64,000 nt of DNA from a virus. Made by a program: the position numbers and the translations under genes. This document shows positions 47,887 through 56,204 of this stretch, piece by piece. Location: IMG/VR virus record IMGVR_UViG_3300021407_000013, positions 1 to 64,000 of that record; one strand, 5' to 3'. The notes under the pieces were generated by a model. The model was not told the origin of the DNA. It did no database searches and saw only the letters and a list, made by a program, of their open reading frames with translations. How positions within the stretch are numbered: position 1 is the stretch's first letter; every line of letters starts with the position of its first letter.

Positions 47887-48096
47887 ATGAAATCTTCTCC
47901 GTACAATGCAAAACTTCATTCCTTTTTATTGAAGAAGGGATATAAATATACTGAGAATATACGTTATGATAGATACGATCACGCTGGGGATGGCGTAACA
48001 GTATTCTACTATATCAATAGTTATATAATGATATTGGACCGCAATGGGGAACCCGCGTCTAAACATGTGACTCGTGAAATCGAGAAAGCTCTTTAG
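47887..48096 (+). CDS. Small paralogue of the gene at 38,605
   Basis: 69 residues from ATG 47,887. KLHSFLLKKGYKYTENIRYD and YINSYIMILDRNGEP resemble the start of the 38,605 protein (HDNLIALGYTYLFRYKNRYD). Ends with a short acidic helix. Function unknown. Confidence 0.45.
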   Translation: MKSSPYNAKLHSFLLKKGYKYTENIRYDRYDHAGDGVTVFYYINSYIMILDRNGEPASKHVTREIEKAL

Positions 48097-48105
48097 GAGA
48101 ACCAG

Positions 48106-48309
48106 ATGCCGCGTATGACAATAAACATCAATCAGCCGAATGTTGAAGTTCTCGAATATTCGGCCGAAGTGATTAACAAATGGATAGAGAGAGAAAATTT
48201 CCAAGACGAGATACAGACTAAGTTTGAACATGCTATGGACGAAGCGCAAGCAGACATAGCGAATGGTAGCACGGACGTTCAATATGTCATAATAAAAATC
48301 ACAAAATAG
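48106..48309 (+). CDS. Early protein of unknown function
   Basis: 67 residues, alpha-beta, acidic (NQPNVEVLEYSAEVINKWIE). Tight spacing to both neighbours. No family. Confidence 0.45.
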   Translation: MPRMTININQPNVEVLEYSAEVINKWIERENFQDEIQTKFEHAMDEAQADIANGSTDVQYVIIKITK

Positions 48310-48318
48310 GGGCGCTCC

Positions 48319-48594
48319 ATGTACGGTATCATAACATTCGTGGGAGACTTTCCGGTGGAAGGTCAACCGGAATGGACAACAGAATATCTCTCAATAGTAG
48401 AAGCAATTGGTGCTGCCTCAAAGCAGCACCAAGAGCTAAAAGATTCGGAAAATGATCAACACTATACCGTAGTTTTGGACTTAGATCCTAACGTAGATGA
48501 TGACGTAAAATGGATCATCTATCAAGACAAGGAAACGGTAGGTGAAGAAGCGCAAATGCTAGCTGACAAGTTAGCATACGGAGAGGTGCCATGA
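48319..48594 (+). CDS. Early protein of unknown function
   Basis: 91 residues, acidic (DSENDQHYTVVLDLDPNVDD). GGGGCGC precedes the start rather than a strong SD. Overlaps the SWIM protein by 4 bp. Confidence 0.45.
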   Translation: MYGIITFVGDFPVEGQPEWTTEYLSIVEAIGAASKQHQELKDSENDQHYTVVLDLDPNVDDDVKWIIYQDKETVGEEAQMLADKLAYGEVP

Positions 48595-48791
48595 AAGAAG
48601 ACTATGAATACTATCCACACCAGATCGACGAAGATCACTGGGTAGTATTCAAAGTCAATACATATCATTATAAGGAACCTGAGAAAGTGTATGTAATAAA
48701 ACGTTGGGGAGGCGAGATGCACTGTGATTGCCCAGCAGGAGGGCGCTGCAAGCATTTAAGTATGATACAACCAAAGAAAGAACTATTCTGA
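48591..48791 (+). CDS. SWIM zinc-finger mini-protein 2
   Basis: 66 residues. HCDCPAGGRCKHLSMIQ is a SWIM finger; the preceding 45 residues form small beta-strands (EDHWVVFKVNTYHYKEPEKV). Likely related to the protein at 42,255. Binding partner unknown. Confidence 0.6.
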   Translation: MKEDYEYYPHQIDEDHWVVFKVNTYHYKEPEKVYVIKRWGGEMHCDCPAGGRCKHLSMIQPKKELF

Positions 48792-49297
48792 TGCGCAAGT
48801 GTGGTGAATGTACTTTATGTTGTAAGCTAGTTCCAGTTAAGGAGATTGATAAGCCTGCTAATACACGTTGTAAGCATCAACGTCAAATTAAGGGCTGTCT
48901 AGTTTATCATACTAAACAAATGCCATTTTCTTGTCATGTTTGGAATTGTCGTTGGCTAGTTAATAATGACACAGCCAATATGGCGCGCCCAGATAGGTCG
49001 CATTTCGTCATCGACGTTATGCCTGACTTTGTTATTGCTTTGGAAGGCGATAAGAAAATCCAAATTCAAGTTGTGCAGATTTGGTGCGACGCTAATTATC
49101 GTGATGCTTGGAAGACTCCTAGTATGCACGATTATATGATGCGTCGTGGTTCAGAAGGCATTGCATCTATGATTCGTTATAGTTCGGATGATGCCATAAT
49201 TGTTTTTCCGCCTAATATGACACTTGAAAAGCAGTGGATTATTAGGTCAGGAAATATGAAAGAAAAAGAGGAGCTTTATAAAATTCTGGAGGAGTAA
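48791..49297 (+). CDS. YkgJ/UPF0153-like zinc/iron-cluster protein
   Basis: 168 residues from ATG 48,791 (TGATG overlap). MRKCGECTLCCKLVPVKEID, NTRCKHQ, KGCLVYHT and PFSCHVWNCRWLV follow the order of Cys in the YkgJ family (C-G-x-C-x-x-C-C ... C.x-Y ... C). These proteins bind metal, but their reaction is not known. The rest is alpha-beta. Confidence 0.65.
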   Translation: MRKCGECTLCCKLVPVKEIDKPANTRCKHQRQIKGCLVYHTKQMPFSCHVWNCRWLVNNDTANMARPDRSHFVIDVMPDFVIALEGDKKIQIQVVQIWCDANYRDAWKTPSMHDYMMRRGSEGIASMIRYSSDDAIIVFPPNMTLEKQWIIRSGNMKEKEELYKILEE

Positions 49298-49300
49298 ACT

Positions 49301-49501
49301 ATGGATGTTAGCGAGCGTGAGAAACGTATTTGGGATATTGCAGAGAAATTGAATCTTTATATCATTGATTTAGATGAGTGGCCAAATCCTGTATCAGAAG
49401 GATATTGCGCCTCATTCAGTTCATTAGACGTAACAGGAAATGGAGCAACTCCAGAATTAGCTCTTGAAGATTTAATTGTTAAATTGGAACAAAGGGATTA
49501 G
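49301..49501 (+). CDS. Early protein of unknown function
   Basis: 66 residues, alpha-beta with an acidic centre (LYIIDLDEWPNPVSEGYCAS). AGGAG SD. The pattern ATPELALEDLI is like HicB-type folds, but it is too weak to name. Confidence 0.45.
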   Translation: MDVSEREKRIWDIAEKLNLYIIDLDEWPNPVSEGYCASFSSLDVTGNGATPELALEDLIVKLEQRD

Positions 49502-49554
49502 TGGTGTAACCCCTCGCCACTAATAAAACTCTCACAGGGGTCTTGGAGTACACA

Positions 49555-49944
49555 ATGGAAAGCACTGAGCTTACTTGGCACTTGCCGAGGGTACTTCCCG
49601 AGGTGAGTAATCCACGGAGTTTTCTGGATCATGTTCACTCGATCTTGAAGAAACTGTGGTCAAACGACGAATTTTATCAGTACATCGATGGTGTGACTAA
49701 CAAGCTGTCGGTTACTGGTAACTTTCTTGTTGATCGAGGGTTTGCTGCAAGGCAGATTCAAGATGTAGCCAAGGAGGATGGCATTGCTGATGTTGCGACA
49801 TGCAAATTGTCGAAGATCATGCGTGCCATCGAGACCATCCTGCGCCGCCCTGAGTATGCCATGGGCAGAAAGGAGCGCCTCGTTAACCTCAAGTTGTTGG
49901 AGGCGCAGCAGGCGACGCAAGAAGCTCAAGTTGCTGCTGAGTAA
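49555..49944 (+). CDS. Early protein of unknown function
   Basis: 129 residues from ATG 49,555 (TTGGAG upstream). Helical; SFLDHVHSILKKLWSNDEFY, then a region KEDGIADVATCKLSKIMRAI. GC is higher than in its neighbours. Followed by a perfect 10-bp hairpin. No family. Confidence 0.5.
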   Translation: MESTELTWHLPRVLPEVSNPRSFLDHVHSILKKLWSNDEFYQYIDGVTNKLSVTGNFLVDRGFAARQIQDVAKEDGIADVATCKLSKIMRAIETILRRPEYAMGRKERLVNLKLLEAQQATQEAQVAAE

Positions 49945-49958
49945 GGCGTAGCGTAAAC

Positions 49959-49984
49959 GGGGGCCAGGGTAAAACCTGGCCCCC
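49959..49984 (+). terminator. Strong hairpin without U-tract
   Basis: GGGGGCCAGG and CCTGGCCCCC, ten perfect pairs with loop GTAAAA, between two genes; no U-run follows, so it may stabilise upstream mRNA. Confidence 0.5.
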
Positions 49985-50004
49985 ACCCAACTAGGAGAAT
50001 AAAA

Positions 50005-50538
50005 ATGGATGTCACTGTTGTGGAAAAGAACACAAACGTGAAGATTTATGATGCACTTATATTTATTCAGGCTTATGAGACAGATAAAAATGAACTGCCT
50101 ACAATAAATCAAATCGCTAAAGCTGTAGGTTGTTCCAAAAGCACAGCATCAGAAGCATTACATGAAAATAAAAGTTTGCAAGCTGGATTGCTAGGTCCAG
50201 TCAAATTAAGCAAAGCACAAGAATATCATATCAATGCGATAATAGCTAGAAGAAAAAGGGAATTTGAAACAGAATTTAATGAGCGTGTCAGACTAGCTAT
50301 GTTGGAGCATAACGAAAGTTATAGGGCTGGATTAGAAAAGCTCAAAATAGAGGCGCAAAAGAAATTTGATCTGTACGAAAAATTGGTTAACAAGCATAAG
50401 CCATTATTTACGGAGGCAGAATTTACGATGATTATCACGTGTTTACATCCAGATAATGTAGCATCAAAAGAGAAGCGTGACGAAGCATTTAAGCTCGTCA
50501 ATCTTAACAAACTCGCACTAATGGGAAAGGGAAAGTGA
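50005..50538 (+). CDS. HTH protein with J-domain-like end
   Basis: 177 residues. TINQIAKAVGCSKSTASEAL is a helix-turn-helix. A coiled-coil arm (ERVRLAMLEHNESYRAGLEK) leads to FTMIITCLHPDNVASKEKRD, which resembles an HPD-containing J-domain-like end found in some phage replication proteins. Likely binds DNA and may recruit a chaperone or replication factor. Confidence 0.55.
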   Translation: MDVTVVEKNTNVKIYDALIFIQAYETDKNELPTINQIAKAVGCSKSTASEALHENKSLQAGLLGPVKLSKAQEYHINAIIARRKREFETEFNERVRLAMLEHNESYRAGLEKLKIEAQKKFDLYEKLVNKHKPLFTEAEFTMIITCLHPDNVASKEKRDEAFKLVNLNKLALMGKGK

Positions 50539-50539
50539 A

Positions 50540-51130
50540 ATGGAAACAACCAGATTTTATACAACTGCTGACGGAGTAAAATTTCCGCTATATGAAGCAA
50601 TGTATGACTATCACTTTACTGTCCATAAAGTTGATTGTGTAAAAGCCAAAATCGCAGACCCTGAGGGTTGTTTATTGGCTTTAGGTATCAAACATGATAA
50701 GAAAGTTTTGGCAGCATATATTGGCAGTGGCAGAGATGCTTATATTATCTTCAAGGCCAGACCTGGTGCTCCACATTCTTTTCAACATGTGGCACATGCT
50801 GTGCATTTTATGATACCAACTACTTCTGGTAGAGTACGTGACTATTTCGATGCCCATGAAGGTAAAGAAATTTTAGCATTGAAACTAACTCCACCTACTG
50901 CTACTCAAACAAAAGACGCAAAAGCAACTTATGATAAAGTTCGTGCTGAAAGAATTAAAAATGGAGAAATTGTACCTGTTCCAAGAAGACAACCTAGAAG
51001 TACAAGAATTACCAGATTAGGTGTTCCGCATCGGCCAAAGGCAATAATTTCAAGAGAAGGAGTAACTGTTCCTGAAAGAGCAGATACTCTAAGAGACAGT
51101 GACATTGTAGACAATGTTATGAATAACTAA
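50540..51130 (+). CDS. Early protein of unknown function
   Basis: 196 residues: an alpha-beta domain (AYIGSGRDAYIIFKARPGAP, HVAHAVHFMIPTTSGRVRD) and a basic, Pro/Arg-rich C-terminus (VPVPRRQPRSTRITRLGVPH). Its stop overlaps the convergent primase stop. No family recognised. Confidence 0.45.
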   Translation: METTRFYTTADGVKFPLYEAMYDYHFTVHKVDCVKAKIADPEGCLLALGIKHDKKVLAAYIGSGRDAYIIFKARPGAPHSFQHVAHAVHFMIPTTSGRVRDYFDAHEGKEILALKLTPPTATQTKDAKATYDKVRAERIKNGEIVPVPRRQPRSTRITRLGVPHRPKAIISREGVTVPERADTLRDSDIVDNVMNN

Positions 51131-52365
51131 CCAAATAAATCCTTATCAGTTTGAGAGATAGATGTTTTCTGTCTCTCAAGTTCTTCTTTCATTTTGATGT
51201 AGTCTTCTTCCCACATGACTTCACCTATCCACGGCGGCTTAAATCCATTTTCCTTTGCTGCCCAAATAAGACCTCCAAGACTTTTAGTCCCATTTCTAGG
51301 AAATTCTGGGCGATGCGATTTCCACTGTCGCATGAAGTAGCCCTGTCCGCGACCCAATACACCGTATCTGGCGCCGCCAGAAACTGCTTCAAGAAATAGC
51401 TCTGTGGCTTCATCTATCGTTAGATTATTTGCCTCGTTTTCATCATGTATTGCACCTATTAATGGTAACATTACATGAAGTGTATACCATTCGTTTGTAT
51501 CTGCCAACCCTTCGTCTCTAATGAACTCTATACATGCCAACGCTTTCTTATACGCTGTCCACTTAGAATCTTTGCGAGGTATAAATGGTTGTCTCTGCGA
51601 CTGTGCGCGAGTTGGCGTTATATGTGGCACTATTGATCTCAATACATCAATGCTATATTTACAACAATAATTTTTGGCTATGTATGCTAACGCTACTTGC
51701 TGGCCTTTGGTTTGCTTCTCTAGTTTTGGATAATTTACCGTTCCTGGAAGACGCATCACTCGGTCTACGTTGGACATATTATCAACTTTAACTGGAAGGT
51801 GCGCTACCTTGGAGCGCAAGAACGTCTCGAAATCATGCCCAAGATTAGTAACGAATGAGCGCATCTTAATGGCCCATTGGTTTTCTTCTTTCTTCTTCTC
51901 AGTATCTGCTGGAAGATGTAATCTGATTCCTTCCCTTCTATCAAGTAGATAGATAAGATGGAAACCACCGCCTGTGTTAATGACTAGCGATGGTTTTAAT
52001 CCAAGTTCTTTATCTATAAAATCCAAAACTTTTTCTTGATCTCTTTCAAAAGATGTAAAATCTATATCAAACGCTAAGGCTCTAATGCCTATGATATCAT
52101 CTATGTTATTTTTGCCACCTTTGCCTTGTCTGTCATAAATATGACAAGGTATGTTGACACTATAATATACATTGGATTTGCGAGCTTGGCGCTTCTTGAT
52201 GTCTGCTATGAGCAAGTCTCTTTGTTGCGCCTCAAAAGTGCGTCCAGCTTCCCAAACGGGTCCGTTATCAGGCCCTCCGAATGGTGCTTCAGAAGCAATC
52301 GTGTGGCGCCCATTAGGTTCTAGGATGTCAAGAAACTGAAGAGCTTGTTCTATTTTGAGTTCCAT
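51127..52365 (-). CDS. AEP-family DNA primase
   Basis: 412 residues. The catalytic set of archaeo-eukaryotic primases is visible: ALAFDID with Asp100 and Asp102, NTGGGFHLIY with His136, and VDRVMRLPGTVN with Asp201 and Arg205. A helical C-terminal domain follows, ending SQTDKDLFG, a possible clamp-binding peptide. It makes primers for the C-family polymerase; the helicase is a separate gene at 32-34 kb. Confidence 0.8.
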   Translation of the reverse strand: MELKIEQALQFLDILEPNGRHTIASEAPFGGPDNGPVWEAGRTFEAQQRDLLIADIKKRQARKSNVYYSVNIPCHIYDRQGKGGKNNIDDIIGIRALAFDIDFTSFERDQEKVLDFIDKELGLKPSLVINTGGGFHLIYLLDRREGIRLHLPADTEKKKEENQWAIKMRSFVTNLGHDFETFLRSKVAHLPVKVDNMSNVDRVMRLPGTVNYPKLEKQTKGQQVALAYIAKNYCCKYSIDVLRSIVPHITPTRAQSQRQPFIPRKDSKWTAYKKALACIEFIRDEGLADTNEWYTLHVMLPLIGAIHDENEANNLTIDEATELFLEAVSGGARYGVLGRGQGYFMRQWKSHRPEFPRNGTKSLGGLIWAAKENGFKPPWIGEVMWEEDYIKMKEELERQKTSISQTDKDLFG

Positions 52366-52366
52366 T

Positions 52367-52600
52367 TTATTCTCCTTTCTTTACGGATTTGATTTGTATT
52401 GATCTTAGGTTCTTGGCTGTTTTAATTGTCTTAGATTGTTGATCGCTAAATTCTTTATATGATTCAGTAAGTTCCGAAAATTGATGCTTTAACATGATGT
52501 AAATTGCATCATATAAACGAATAGTCTCATCGTAATTTTCCTTAGCTTTCTCCCATCTATTTTTAGCGCGTTCGTATTCATCCGTAAACAGATCTGGCAT
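52367..52600 (-). CDS. Small coiled-coil protein of primase operon
   Basis: 77 residues, first gene of the primase operon. After MPDLFTDEY it is one long helix (AKNRWEKAKENYDETIRLYD, FSELTESYKEFSDQQSKT). The N-terminal PDLF may be clamp-binding too. A primase or helicase partner is likely. Confidence 0.5.
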   Translation of the reverse strand: MPDLFTDEYERAKNRWEKAKENYDETIRLYDAIYIMLKHQFSELTESYKEFSDQQSKTIKTAKNLRSIQIKSVKKGE

Positions 52601-52629
52601 AATTTCTATTTCTCCCTATTACTTGCGTA

Positions 52630-52658
52630 AGCATAGCATAAACCGGAAAAGAAAGCAA
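52630..52658 (-). promoter_or_regulatory. Promoter of primase operon
   Basis: Minus strand TTGCTT, 17-bp spacer (TCTTTTCCGGTTTATGC), TATGCT. It lies about 25 nt before the operon. Confidence 0.7.
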
Positions 52659-52709
52659 CACACGAAAATGTTACCTGCTAAATCATCCAAACCCAAGAGG
52701 AACGTATAA

Positions 52710-53048
52710 ATGGCGAGCTTCACTTACAAATCCTACAATTTTGTGGATAAAGATCCTATAATTGATGAAATCCGAACTGTCTATCAAGACAGCGGAGTCA
52801 ATTATAAATGGATAGAAGATAACAGTGGCGTAGGCGCAAAGACGCTATCGAATTGGTTTAGCGGCAAGACTAAAAAGCCACAAGCTGCAACTATCAATGC
52901 TGTACTTAGATCATTAGGTTACAAGCTAGGCATTGTTGAATATGGTAAACAAGTTAAAGTATTTCCAATAATGGAACAACCTAAGCCAGTTAAAACATCT
53001 GTACGCCATGTCGTGCAGATGAGCAAATACAAAAAGAGACACAAGTGA
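52710..53048 (+). CDS. XRE-like HTH regulator
   Basis: 112 residues. NYKWIEDNSGVGAKTLSNWF-SGKTKKPQAATINAVLRSLG is a typical XRE/lambda repressor HTH. The C-terminus is basic. It lies divergent to the primase operon across 110 bp and could repress that promoter or its own. SD AGAGGAAC. Confidence 0.65.
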   Translation: MASFTYKSYNFVDKDPIIDEIRTVYQDSGVNYKWIEDNSGVGAKTLSNWFSGKTKKPQAATINAVLRSLGYKLGIVEYGKQVKVFPIMEQPKPVKTSVRHVVQMSKYKKRHK

Positions 53049-53266
53049 ATCCCACGGAGGATACAACCCCAGCAGCGGTCGCGTGACAACCGGCTAGTGA
53101 TGGACCCTTAGTAAATGGCCTGCAAGCAAGGCTATATTGAACGGGAGTTTTGGCACTACAAGACATGATTCAGGTCCTCTCGTGGGGTTAGACATTGCCT
53201 GTGAAATCATGTAACGTCGCGTATTGAGGCTGTCGCCGGAATGGGCCGGTGGCAGCCTCTCTTATT
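53049..53266 (+). ncRNA. Structured noncoding RNA or attenuator
   Basis: An outer stem pairs CCCACG and AGGA near 53,053-53,064 with TCCT and CGTGGG near 53,176-53,186, enclosing about 110 nt that includes the hairpin GCCT-AGGC. ACATGATT near 53,163 can pair with AATCATGT near 53,207. It ends in a 14-bp stem (53,226-53,259; two wobble pairs, right only on this strand) followed by TCTTATT, a terminator. I do not recognise a known RNA class. Confidence 0.5.
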
Positions 53267-53286
53267 ACTCAAACAGGAGAAGAAAG

Positions 53287-53712
53287 ATGAAGTACAAAGT
53301 AGAGTTTTCAGGTAACGCAGAAATCATGTTTGCTATGATGGCAAAGCTTTTGCCAGACGAACTTAATGTTCATGTCGAAGAACTGCCTGAACCCAAAGAA
53401 GAACATTTCTCTAAAGTGGCGCAACTCGTATCTAATAACCAAAAACTAATGGCTCCTCCAAAGATAAAGCCAAAACGTATGGAGCATTATAAACATCCAA
53501 GCGGCAAGACTGTTCAAGATTTTGTCATTGAGTTTCTTAAGACCCGCCCATCAGCAACATGGGCAGAAATGAGCAAATATACTGTAGAGATTGGTTATAA
53601 TAAAAGCTCAATCAATAATGCAGTAACTAGATTGATGTACAAAAAGGTTCTTGAGAAGGTGGCACCTGGAGTATATAGACTCACAAAGAAATCACACGAT
53701 AAACAAGTATAA
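53287..53712 (+). CDS. Winged-helix DNA-binding protein
   Basis: 141 residues from ATG 53,287 (CAGGAG upstream); an in-frame upstream start would cross the terminator. The C-terminal half (TVQDFVIEFLKTRPSATWAE, INNAVTRLMYKKVLEKVAPG, VYRLT) is a winged helix. The N-terminal part is short and acidic. A local transcription regulator or replication factor is likely. Confidence 0.55.
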   Translation: MKYKVEFSGNAEIMFAMMAKLLPDELNVHVEELPEPKEEHFSKVAQLVSNNQKLMAPPKIKPKRMEHYKHPSGKTVQDFVIEFLKTRPSATWAEMSKYTVEIGYNKSSINNAVTRLMYKKVLEKVAPGVYRLTKKSHDKQV

Positions 53713-53721
53713 ATTTTTCGT

Positions 53722-53750
53722 TTGCTTTCGTGCCGAAAATGTGCTATGCT
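53722..53750 (+). promoter_or_regulatory. Promoter of DNA metabolism genes
   Basis: TTGCTT, 17-bp spacer (TCGTGCCGAAAATGTGC), TATGCT. The best match to the family consensus. Transcription would start about 15 nt before the ligase gene. Confidence 0.75.
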
Positions 53751-53771
53751 TAACAGTAGAGGATGAATTTG

Positions 53772-54917
53772 ATGTTGCTAGACTGGATATACAAAAAAGA
53801 TGTCTCAGGTAATACAAGAATATGGCAAGCAGAGGTTGGGGAAGGAGAATGGGAAGGTTGCTGGAGATCGCATTACGGTACTTTGGGTGGTCAAATAATA
53901 ACAACAGAATGGACCCAAGTAGAGTTGAAATCACAATCATCTATAATGGAGCAAGCTATATTTTATGCCAATGCGGAAATGAAAAAGAAATTGAAAATAG
54001 ATTATAAGCTCAATATAGCAGATATAAATGAAGCTCGTCAAAGTTTTATTAAGCCGATGCTTGCCCAAAAATATGTAGGCTGGCAGCGCCCTTGTTTTGC
54101 TCAACCTAAGTTAGATGGTGTGCGCTGTTTGGCGAACGTAGATGGACTATGGACGCGCACCAATAAACAAATCATTTCTACGCCTCATATCGAAGCAGAA
54201 TTGAAGGCGTTCTTTGAAGAACATCCGCACATTATTTTGGACGGAGAATTGTATAATCACGATCTAAGTGATAATTTCAATAAGATAATTTCTTTGGCTA
54301 GGAAAACTAAGCCAGAATTTGCTGACCTAGAAGAATCAGCAGAACTTATCGAATATTGGATTTACGATATGTTTGATTTAGATAATCCAGAAACTATATA
54401 TGAAGAAAGATGGGATTATATACATGATAATTTATTCAATATAGATCATAATATAAATATGACAAAGGCAGTTCCAACCAAATTTGTTACAACCGAAGAT
54501 GAATTGGATATATACAATCAAGAACTCTTATTGGCAGGATATGAAGGGCAAATGGTACGCCACAATGTCGCGTATCAACAGAAGCGCACAGATAAACTTC
54601 TCAAGCGCAAAGAGTTCGTTGACGAAGAATATGAGCTTAAGTCGATTGAGGAAGGAGCAGGACAGTGGAGCGGCTATGCCAAAATAGCTGTTTGCCAACT
54701 ACCTGATGGCAGAGAGTTTAGAGCAGGCATTTCTGGAACACAAGAGTTCACATTACAGCTTTTGGAGGAAAGAGAGCAATATCATTCTGTTACGATTAAG
54801 TATCAAGCGTTAACACCGGATGGAATTCCTCGTTTCCCAATCGCTATAAAATTTTGGGAAGAAATGTTCGATAGACTAGACGAAGTGATCAAACCAAAAC
54901 GCGATCTTTTCGCATAG
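53772..54917 (+). CDS. ATP-dependent DNA ligase with WGR-like N-terminus
   Basis: 381 residues from ATG 53,772, which has GAGGA 8 nt upstream; the ATG at 53,763 is too close to the SD. Residues 1-70 resemble a WGR domain (GEWEGCWRSHYGTLGGQIIT). The ligase core has KLDGVR with the AMP-accepting Lys113, then HIILDGELYNH, EYWIYDMFD, YEGQMVRHN and LLKRKEF in motif order. An OB-fold end finishes in KRDLFA, like a clamp-binding peptide. Seals nicks during phage replication. Confidence 0.88.
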   Translation: MLLDWIYKKDVSGNTRIWQAEVGEGEWEGCWRSHYGTLGGQIITTEWTQVELKSQSSIMEQAIFYANAEMKKKLKIDYKLNIADINEARQSFIKPMLAQKYVGWQRPCFAQPKLDGVRCLANVDGLWTRTNKQIISTPHIEAELKAFFEEHPHIILDGELYNHDLSDNFNKIISLARKTKPEFADLEESAELIEYWIYDMFDLDNPETIYEERWDYIHDNLFNIDHNINMTKAVPTKFVTTEDELDIYNQELLLAGYEGQMVRHNVAYQQKRTDKLLKRKEFVDEEYELKSIEEGAGQWSGYAKIAVCQLPDGREFRAGISGTQEFTLQLLEEREQYHSVTIKYQALTPDGIPRFPIAIKFWEEMFDRLDEVIKPKRDLFA

Positions 54918-54926
54918 GAGCGCCAA

Positions 54927-55745
54927 ATGAACGAAGTGCAAACAACACCCCAACGTAGTCTAGCACTAGATGATGAACTCTTGTCACTTGGCGGCATGGG
55001 TACTGAGAACGTAAAATCCAAAGACGTTCTTATTCCACGCCTAGTTATTCTTCAAGCTCTGTCTCCTCAATTGAATAAGAAAAAAGCAGAATATATTGAG
55101 GGTGCAGAGATTGGTGATTTCTGCAATGTGGCAACAGGTGACATCTATAAGGAATCAGTTGTTGTTGTTCCTTGCCATTTTGCGACAGACTATATTGAGT
55201 GGACAAAGAACCGTGGTGGTCTAGCGCAGAACTACGGAGATGACGCAACTATCCTGAAGCAGACTGTTAAGAATGACAAGAACGAAAACATCTTGCCAAA
55301 TGGAAATAGCGTCCAAGAGACGGCACAGTGGTATTGCCTTCTGCAAGATGGCGCTTCTTGGTCAAGAATTTTCTTTCCGCTAAAATCAACTAACCTAAAG
55401 CACTCACGTAAATGGCTTACGTTGTGTAGAGCTGAAGTAGTGCAACTTCCGAATAACGAGCTTTGGAAGCCACCTCTTTTTTGGCGTTCTTGGAAATTGG
55501 ATATTGTCAGCGATGGCAATGACCAAGGCGACTGGTACACTTTTAGACCAGTTAAGGGTGAACTCATCATGGATGTCGATCCAAGTAAGCAACTAATTAG
55601 ACTATGCAAATCATTCCACGAAGATATTCGTACCAATGTTGTTCGTCCTGATATTGAAACAACTCAGGATGAAAGTCAAGGCCCCATAATTGAAGGGAGG
55701 GTTAATCGGAAAACAGATCCAAATGATAAGGATATACCATTCTAA
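54927..55745 (+). CDS. ssDNA-binding protein-like, with SSB-type tail
   Basis: 272 residues directly after ligase. The body is beta-rich (ESVVVVPCHFATDYIEWTKN, WYCLLQDGASWSRIFFPLKS). The last residues NDKDIPF match the acidic D-D-I-P-F tail by which bacterial SSB proteins recruit partners. This tail and the place in the replication cluster suggest the phage SSB, though the fold itself was not recognised. Confidence 0.6.
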   Translation: MNEVQTTPQRSLALDDELLSLGGMGTENVKSKDVLIPRLVILQALSPQLNKKKAEYIEGAEIGDFCNVATGDIYKESVVVVPCHFATDYIEWTKNRGGLAQNYGDDATILKQTVKNDKNENILPNGNSVQETAQWYCLLQDGASWSRIFFPLKSTNLKHSRKWLTLCRAEVVQLPNNELWKPPLFWRSWKLDIVSDGNDQGDWYTFRPVKGELIMDVDPSKQLIRLCKSFHEDIRTNVVRPDIETTQDESQGPIIEGRVNRKTDPNDKDIPF

Positions 55746-55754
55746 GGAGAAGAC

Positions 55755-56204
55755 ATGAGCTTTATTGAAAACGATCCGCATGATCCACATGGCGCAACTC
55801 GTGCTATTGAAGAGAAATTGCGTGAAGATGTTAGGCCAAGGTTGTTGAGGCCAGTAATGCCTCGACAACCGGAACCTGAACCGGAACCTGTTGTGGAACA
55901 AACTCCATTGCCAGAACCAGTTAAAATAGATCATACATTAATTCCTATCGACGCACTTGAAGAAGTGAGTCGGGCTCTTATGTATGGAAGAGAAAAGCAT
56001 GGCGCTTGGGGTTGGGTTGAAAATCCAAAGACCTATACTGAGCTGTTAGCTAAAACGCAGCGCCACATCTTCGAGTTTCAACGCGGAGTAACGGTTGATC
56101 CTACTACGCAGTTGTCACATATAGCTTGCGCTATTTGTGACCTCATGTTCCTACAGTCCAATATCTTAAAGGGACGTGGAACAGACGACAGATTGAAGAG
56201 TTAA
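55755..56204 (+). CDS. dATP/dGTP diphosphohydrolase N-terminal-like protein
   Basis: 149 residues. After a disordered Pro/Glu-rich start, IDALEEVSRALMYGREKHGA-WGWVENPKTY, TQRHIFEFQRG and DPTTQLSHIACAICDLMFL follow the pattern of the dATP/dGTP diphosphohydrolase N-terminal family (DUF5664, related to MazG). It is likely to adjust nucleotide pools. In some phages such enzymes serve base-modification pathways. Confidence 0.65.
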   Translation: MSFIENDPHDPHGATRAIEEKLREDVRPRLLRPVMPRQPEPEPEPVVEQTPLPEPVKIDHTLIPIDALEEVSRALMYGREKHGAWGWVENPKTYTELLAKTQRHIFEFQRGVTVDPTTQLSHIACAICDLMFLQSNILKGRGTDDRLKS

